DNA of 64,000 bases, taken from the NCBI GenBank assembly GCA_963795805.1, contig CAWCIV010000004.1, positions 434,001 through 498,000 on the forward strand. Reading direction: 5' to 3'. A program made the position numbers and the translations under genes. The notes under the pieces are model-generated. The model ran no database searches. It was not told where the DNA came from and saw only the letters and a list, made by a program, of their open reading frames with translations. This DNA is from JALYYC01 sp963795805. GTDB lineage: Bacteria > Chloroflexota > Dormibacteria > CF-121. This document shows positions 59,767-64,000 of the stretch, in pieces (the first letter of the stretch is position 1; each line of letters opens with the position of its first letter).

Positions 59767-60636
59767 GTGAAGCAGTTGTATATCGCCGGCGCGGGGCTGA
59801 TGGGGGCAGGGATTGCCCAGACCGCGATCACGTGTGGGTTCGATGTCCTGCTTCGTGACGTCGACGATGTAGTCGTGGGCCGGGGACTCGACAACATCAC
59901 GAAGCGACTGGAGCGCCAGGTCCAGAGCGGCAAACTCGACCCCGGGAAGCGCGACGCGTCGCTCGCGCGGTTGCACACCACCACCTCGCTCGAAGCGGCC
60001 GGCCGTGCGGATTTCGTGGTCGAAGCGATCACCGAGAGTTTCGATGCCAAGCGGGAGCTTTTCAAGCGGCTCGACGGCATCTGCAAGGAAGAGGCGATCC
60101 TCGCCAGTAACACGTCCTCGATCCCGATCACGAGGATGGCCGCGGTGACGCGGCGCGCCGACCGCTTCATCGGGATGCATTTCTTCAACCCGGTCCCGGT
60201 CATGCCGCTGGTGGAGATCACTCGGGGACGCGAGACGTCGGAATCGACCCTGGCCATCACGCTCGAGCTGGCCAAGACTCTGGGGAAGACGCCCATCACA
60301 TCCCTCGACTATCCCGGCTTCATCGTGAATCGGATGCTGGTGCCGTTCATCAACGAGGCCATTCGGGCATTGATGGAGAACCTGGGGACCCGCGAAGATA
60401 TCGACCAGGGGGCCAAGCTCGGGCTGCACCACCCCATGGGACCGCTGGAGCTGGCCGATTTCGTCGGCCTCGACACGCATCTGTACATCTGCGGGGTGCT
60501 CTACGAGGGCCTCCACGACGCACGCTTCGCGGCGCCGGCGCTGCTTCAGCAGCTGGTCGACGCCGGCCACTACGGGCGGAAGTCAGGCCGGGGGTTTTAC
60601 CGCTATGGTCCGGACGGGGCGCGCCTTCCGGACTGA
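59767..60636 (+). CDS. 3-hydroxybutyryl-CoA dehydrogenase
   Basis: NAD(P)-dependent oxidation of 3-hydroxyacyl-CoA to 3-ketoacyl-CoA. 289 residues: dinucleotide motif LYIAGAGLMGAGIAQTAITCG at the N-terminus, DFVVEAITESFDAKRELFKRL, ASNTSSIPITRMA, GMHFFNPVPVMPLVEITRG (catalytic His), DYPGFIVNRMLVPFINEA, GLHHPMGPLELADFVGLDT, SGRGFYRY. GTG start with AAGGAG just upstream, 3 bp after the dehydrogenase stop. No enoyl-CoA hydratase is present in the run. Its last 54 bases overlap the convergent membrane-protein gene. Confidence 0.94.
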   Translation: MKQLYIAGAGLMGAGIAQTAITCGFDVLLRDVDDVVVGRGLDNITKRLERQVQSGKLDPGKRDASLARLHTTTSLEAAGRADFVVEAITESFDAKRELFKRLDGICKEEAILASNTSSIPITRMAAVTRRADRFIGMHFFNPVPVMPLVEITRGRETSESTLAITLELAKTLGKTPITSLDYPGFIVNRMLVPFINEAIRALMENLGTREDIDQGAKLGLHHPMGPLELADFVGLDTHLYICGVLYEGLHDARFAAPALLQQLVDAGHYGRKSGRGFYRYGPDGARLPD

Positions 60637-61452
60637 TCGAATGAGGGAGGCCGCAAGAATCGCGAGCGCGACGAGGAGGGAGGCCGCCGCCAACCCCGCC
60701 ATGGCGGTCGCGACGACCGCCCAAGCGGGACCGCTTACGGCGCTGATGTCCGCGAGGCCGTGGCTTCCCTTCACGAGGTGGAGCGAGGTAAAGGACGCCA
60801 GCGCCATCAGCGTGCCGATCAGGATCAAGAGCGCACCGGTCTTCCGGACCCGCCCGATCCAGAGACCGCCGATCAGCCAGAGCGTCGCGGAGATGGCAGC
60901 CGCAAAGGTGCCGTCCTCCTGGCTGACGGTGCCGAAGTCGTCACGCCGAACCGTGTCGGTTGCCGACAGAATCACGAGAGTCGCGCCGGCGATCGAGCCG
61001 AGGAGCAATGGCAGCAGGCTGACGCGTCGCAGCCGCCCGGTTGGATGGGTCCAGCAGACCACTGACGTCATCACGGTCAGCATGCAGCTGACCACCAGGG
61101 CCATCAGCACGGGGACGACGCTCAGGCCCTCTGATCTGGCAAAGCCGCTGATCGCGGCCGGTCCGTTGACGAAGTGGCTGGACGCGATGAGGCCGAACTC
61201 CACAAAGGCGATGGCGCCGGCCAGCGCGACCGCCGGTTTGACGCCGCGGAAGGCCAGCACAAGGCTGGCGAGCCAAATGACCCCGACGGCGGCCGCGACG
61301 CCGACGAAGAGGTTGTCGACCTGCGCCGCGTGTCGCTCGTGGAAGAGGTTCACCGCGGCGAGCGCGACGCTGAGCAGGCCGGCCGCCAGCAGGAGTCCCC
61401 TCGCCGGAACGGCGAACGGGCCGCGGGGCGCGCGGAGCGTTGAGAATCGCAT
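60583..61452 (-). CDS. Multi-spanning membrane protein, unknown
   Basis: 289 residues with about eight hydrophobic helices (for example LLLAAGLLSVALAAVNLF, LFVGVAAAVGVIWLASLVLAF, VVPVLMALVVSCMLTVMTSVV, GALLILIGTLMALASFTSLHLV) and a basic C-terminus. No family recognised. ATG 61452 is chosen over 61488 because TAATAT (61465-61460) lies 7 nt upstream with no Shine-Dalgarno, the leaderless pattern of this genome. Confidence 0.65.
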   Translation of the reverse strand: MRFSTLRAPRGPFAVPARGLLLAAGLLSVALAAVNLFHERHAAQVDNLFVGVAAAVGVIWLASLVLAFRGVKPAVALAGAIAFVEFGLIASSHFVNGPAAISGFARSEGLSVVPVLMALVVSCMLTVMTSVVCWTHPTGRLRRVSLLPLLLGSIAGATLVILSATDTVRRDDFGTVSQEDGTFAAAISATLWLIGGLWIGRVRKTGALLILIGTLMALASFTSLHLVKGSHGLADISAVSGPAWAVVATAMAGLAAASLLVALAILAASLIRSVRKARPVRTIAVKPPA

Positions 61453-61521
61453 CGCACGAATATTACGGGTGGGTCCCCGGATTTCCATCGCCGTTCGCTA
61501 GACTGAGCGCTGCTTTTGCCT

Positions 61522-62946
61522 ATGCAGCCTCGCCGGCGCCGCGCGTCGGCCGCCAGCGTACCGATGCCGGCCTCTCGCCTGATTGGGACCGCCGTCGCGC
61601 TGATCGTCGCGGCGGTGCTCATCGGTGTGGCGCTGTTCACGGTCAGGCTCTGGTCCGTGCTTCACGCGATCTCGCCCCATGCCCAGCCCCAGGATCTCGT
61701 CACCCTCGTCCACGCCCAATCGGATGAGCCGGGCTCGCTCAACTGGAAGATCAAGCACGATGAGCGTCTCAACATCCTGCTGGTCGGCTACGGCGGCCCC
61801 GGACACGATGGCCCCTATCTGACTGACTCCCTCATGCTTCTCTCCATCAAGCCGGGGTCGCGGGAGGCGGTCATGATCTCACTGCCGCGCGACCTCTGGG
61901 TCAAGATCCCGGCCCTTCGGGGCAACGGCGACCTCACGGGCAAGCTGAACAGCGCCTATGCGATTGGAACCGATCGCACCGGGTACCCGAACGTCCGCAG
62001 CGACTGGAAGACCAGCACAGGCGGCGGCGATCTCGCCGCGGCGACGGTCTCCCGCATCACCGGCCAGCACATCGACTACTGGGTCGGCGTCGATTTCAAG
62101 GCCTTCCGCGACGTGGTCAATGCGCTCGGCGGGGTTCGGGTCAACGTGCCGGCGCCGCTCGACGATCCATCCTACCCGCTGGGCGAGACGGCGAGCACCA
62201 CCCATATCCATTTCAACGCCGGCCCGCAGCAGCTCAATGGGGAACGGGCGCTCGAGTACGCCCGCTCTCGGGAAACGACCTCCGACTTCGACCGGTCCAA
62301 GCGCCAGCAACTGATTCTGCTTGCCGTCCGGCAGCGGGTGCTCTCGGTAAACGCGGTCCCGCGCCTGTTCAGCCTCCTGAGTGCCCTGCAGGACAACGTT
62401 CGGACCAACCTGCGTCCCGCGGAGATGCAGCAACTCGCCAACCTGGCCGGGCAGCTCAAGGAAAAGGACATCCGCCATGTGGGCATCGATACCTCGAATC
62501 TGCTGCGGAGCACCGTCAGCGGTGACGGCCAGTACATCCTGGTCCCCCTCGACCCGACCTACGGGACCCTCCAACGCTACGTGGCCGCGGCGCTGCCGGC
62601 CCGTGCCGCGCTCGCGGAGCAGGTCCCCGTGCAGGTCGAGGACGGGAGCCGCCGTTACTGGCTCCCTTACGGGACGGGGACCCCAGCCTCGATTGTCGCG
62701 GGGCTGCTGCAAAATGCCGGCTGGGCCGCCAGGTCGGCCCCGCTGACCGGCGTCCGGCCGGCGCAGACGGTGATCCACGACGCGTCCGGCGGCAAGGCCC
62801 CGGGAACGTTGGCCTGGCTGCAGGCGTACTTTCAGGCGCAGGTCGAGGTGGAGCCGCCGCCGCCCGGCGGTCCGGCCATCACGGTGGTGCTCGGCCCCGA
62901 CTTCACCCAGCGGGCCTTTCAGGCGCCGGGCAGCCGAATTAACTGA
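61522..62946 (+). CDS. LytR-CpsA-Psr (LCP) family protein
   Basis: Membrane-anchored enzyme that attaches undecaprenyl-linked glycopolymers to peptidoglycan. ~474 residues: a basic N-terminus and one membrane helix (LIGTAVALIVAAVLIGVALF), then the LCP domain with NILLVGYGGPGHDG, LTDSLMLLSIKPGSREAVMISLPRDLWVKIP, GKLNSAYAIG, DYWVGVDFKAFRDVVNALGGV and the Arg-rich ALEYARSRETTSDFDRSKRQQ. The last ~90 residues resemble the LytR_C domain (AVQVEDGSRR, AGLLQNAGW). TAGACT (61499-61504) lies 17 nt before ATG 61522; TTG 61516 is an alternative. Confidence 0.9.
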   Translation: MQPRRRRASAASVPMPASRLIGTAVALIVAAVLIGVALFTVRLWSVLHAISPHAQPQDLVTLVHAQSDEPGSLNWKIKHDERLNILLVGYGGPGHDGPYLTDSLMLLSIKPGSREAVMISLPRDLWVKIPALRGNGDLTGKLNSAYAIGTDRTGYPNVRSDWKTSTGGGDLAAATVSRITGQHIDYWVGVDFKAFRDVVNALGGVRVNVPAPLDDPSYPLGETASTTHIHFNAGPQQLNGERALEYARSRETTSDFDRSKRQQLILLAVRQRVLSVNAVPRLFSLLSALQDNVRTNLRPAEMQQLANLAGQLKEKDIRHVGIDTSNLLRSTVSGDGQYILVPLDPTYGTLQRYVAAALPARAALAEQVPVQVEDGSRRYWLPYGTGTPASIVAGLLQNAGWAARSAPLTGVRPAQTVIHDASGGKAPGTLAWLQAYFQAQVEVEPPPPGGPAITVVLGPDFTQRAFQAPGSRIN

Positions 62947-62989
62947 GCGGTCGCCCGGTCCGGGGCAAGGCACTACGATTGAGCGCAGG

Positions 62990-63956
62990 ATGAGTCTGGC
63001 CGGCGCCGTGCGATCCGGCGACGTTCGAGCGCTGGCCCGGGCCATCAGCCTGGCTGAGGATCGCGACCCGCAGGCGACCGCCCTGGTCGCCGAACTGCAA
63101 GCGAACACGGGCAAGGCCCACCTGGTCGGCGTGACCGGCTCTCCGGGGACTGGGAAAAGCACGCTGGTGGATGGCCTCGTTAAGGTGATCCGGGATGCCG
63201 GCAAGACCGTGGGTGTGATCGCCGTGGATCCCAGCAGTCCCTTCACCGGGGGCGCGGTCCTCGGCGACCGGATTCGGATGTCCCGGCATACCCTGGACAA
63301 GGGTGTGTTCATCCGCAGCATGGGGGCTCGGGGTCACCTGGGCGGGCTTGCCGCCGCCACGCGAGAGGCGATTCATCTGCTCGATGCATTTGGTCGAGAG
63401 GTGGTGATCGTGGAGACCGTGGGGGTCGGGCAATCGGAGCTCGAGATCTCGAGCATCTGCGACACCGTCGTCCTGGTGATGATGCCGGAGTCCGGGGATG
63501 CAGTCCAGAGCATCAAAGCGGGAATCCTGGAAATCGCCGACATCTTCGTGGTAAACAAGGCGGATCTCGGTGGCGCCGAAAAGACCCGGCGCATGATCCA
63601 GGATGCGATGGCCATGGGTCCAAAGCAGGCGTGGAATCCCCCGATCGTCCTGGCCTCGGCTGTCAAGGACGAGGGGATCGAGTCGCGTCTGGGAGGCCAT
63701 CGGACGGCACCAGGCTTTCCTACGGGAGAGTGGCACGTTCGAGCTCCGGCGCCTTCAGCGGGTCAAGCAAGAGGTGATCGCCCTGGTGGCGGAGCAGGCT
63801 CGCGAGGATGCCCGCCGAACGCTGGAAGGCGACACCGAGGTGGGCCGGCGCCTGCGGGACAACCGGAATGGGAAACTGAATCCATACGCCCTGGCTGCGG
63901 AGGTCATGGCGCAGCGGAACCCGAAAGAAGGTGGTGGCGATGGCCCTTCGAAGTAA
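62990..63956 (+). CDS. meaB: Methylmalonyl-CoA mutase-associated GTPase MeaB (ArgK-type), single-base frameshift
   Basis: G3E-family GTPase that loads and protects the cobalamin of acyl-CoA mutases. Walker A GSPGTGKST (near residue 50), VIAVDPSSPFTGGAVLGDRIRM, VFIRSMGARGHLGGLAAAT, VETVGVGQSELEI, VVNKADLGGA for guanine, and after the shift VWEAIGRHQAFLRESG. The reading frame breaks at T63683: dropping that base joins GIE to RVWEAI with the usual family spacing, giving a ~321-residue protein. TACGAT lies 10 nt before the ATG. It overlaps the next gene by 17 bases. Confidence 0.92.
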
Positions 63957-64000
63957 GACGGCGCGAGAGGAGTGGGCGACGCGCTACAAGAGCGGAAAGC
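63940..64000 (+). CDS. Start of a further gene, possibly an acyl-CoA mutase large subunit (3' end outside window)
   Basis: ATG 63940, preceded by AAGGTGGTGG and overlapping meaB, opens a frame that runs to the window edge: MALRSKTAREEWATRYKSGK. The AREEWxxRYxxGK start resembles N-termini of methylmalonyl/isobutyryl-CoA mutase large subunits, and MeaB genes are commonly next to them, but 20 residues are too few to decide. Confidence 0.4.
   Translation, partial: MALRSKTAREEWATRYKSGK

Noticed and set aside
1..64000. CRISPR arrays, insertion sequences, prophage genes, rRNA genes
   Set aside because: No regularly spaced repeats, transposase or integrase motifs, terminal inverted repeats, phage genes or rRNA were seen on reading both strands.

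Overview
The window is high-GC bacterial chromosome with dense, mostly operonic genes and no phage, IS or CRISPR sequence that I could see. There is no 16S gene. The gene set fits a single-membrane (monoderm-like), aerobic-type heterotroph: a LytR-CpsA-Psr protein, a CHAP wall hydrolase, a LAXTG-type sorting signal, an F420/FMN-type PPOX protein, B12-dependent ribonucleotide reductase and an animal-type transketolase. A Chloroflexota/Dormibacterota-like or deep actinobacterial lineage is my inference, not something the sequence proves.

Layout. 1-4.1 kb: the end of an exopolysaccharide cluster (flippase, GT2), a secreted GH26 enzyme and a sortase-type surface protein, then tRNA-Glu. 4.1-14.4 kb: methyltransferase, DEAD-box helicase, transketolase, a minimal zincin, a DUF1444-like protein, DapA-like aldolase with rhomboid protease, and a solute-binding lipoprotein. 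14.4-21.2 kb: an amino-acid-binding lipoprotein divergent from a complete histidine-utilisation operon (hutH-hutU-hutI-ftcD-fchA). 21.4-27.5 kb: membrane protein, hydrolase, nrdJ behind paired NrdR-like boxes, an 800-bp gene-poor stretch, a 23-residue lysine-rich peptide gene, PPOX protein and a stand-alone RAM domain. 27.6-29.8 kb: tdh-kbl threonine catabolism. 29.8-41.9 kb: ECF sigma factor with membrane partner, polysaccharide deacetylase, galU, sensor kinase, PolX, CaiB-type protein and secreted proteins. 41.9-46.4 kb: coaE divergent from a membrane Fe-S oxidoreductase, then an ABC exporter behind a structured leader that contains an intrinsic terminator. 47.3-52.9 kb: propionyl-CoA to succinate module (mce, mutase large subunit, carboxyltransferase, sucC, sucD). 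53-61.5 kb: GH5 enzyme, a second carboxyltransferase, and thiolase, two acyl-CoA dehydrogenases and 3-hydroxyacyl-CoA dehydrogenase. 61.5-64 kb: LCP protein, the mutase chaperone meaB and the start of a further gene.

How it fits together. The metabolism converges on acyl-CoA and amino-acid oxidation: histidine gives glutamate and a folate one-carbon unit, threonine gives glycine and acetyl-CoA, fatty acyl-CoA passes through the dehydrogenases, thiolase and probably the ETF-linked Fe-S oxidoreductase, and propionyl-CoA goes to succinate.

Two cross-cutting features stand out. Many genes start with ATG/GTG 6-8 nt after a TANNNT box and have no Shine-Dalgarno, so leaderless transcription appears common; in two cases divergent genes share one -10 core in an identical 21-bp gap. 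Also, six otherwise intact housekeeping genes each carry one single-base frameshift, which looks more like consensus error than gene decay.
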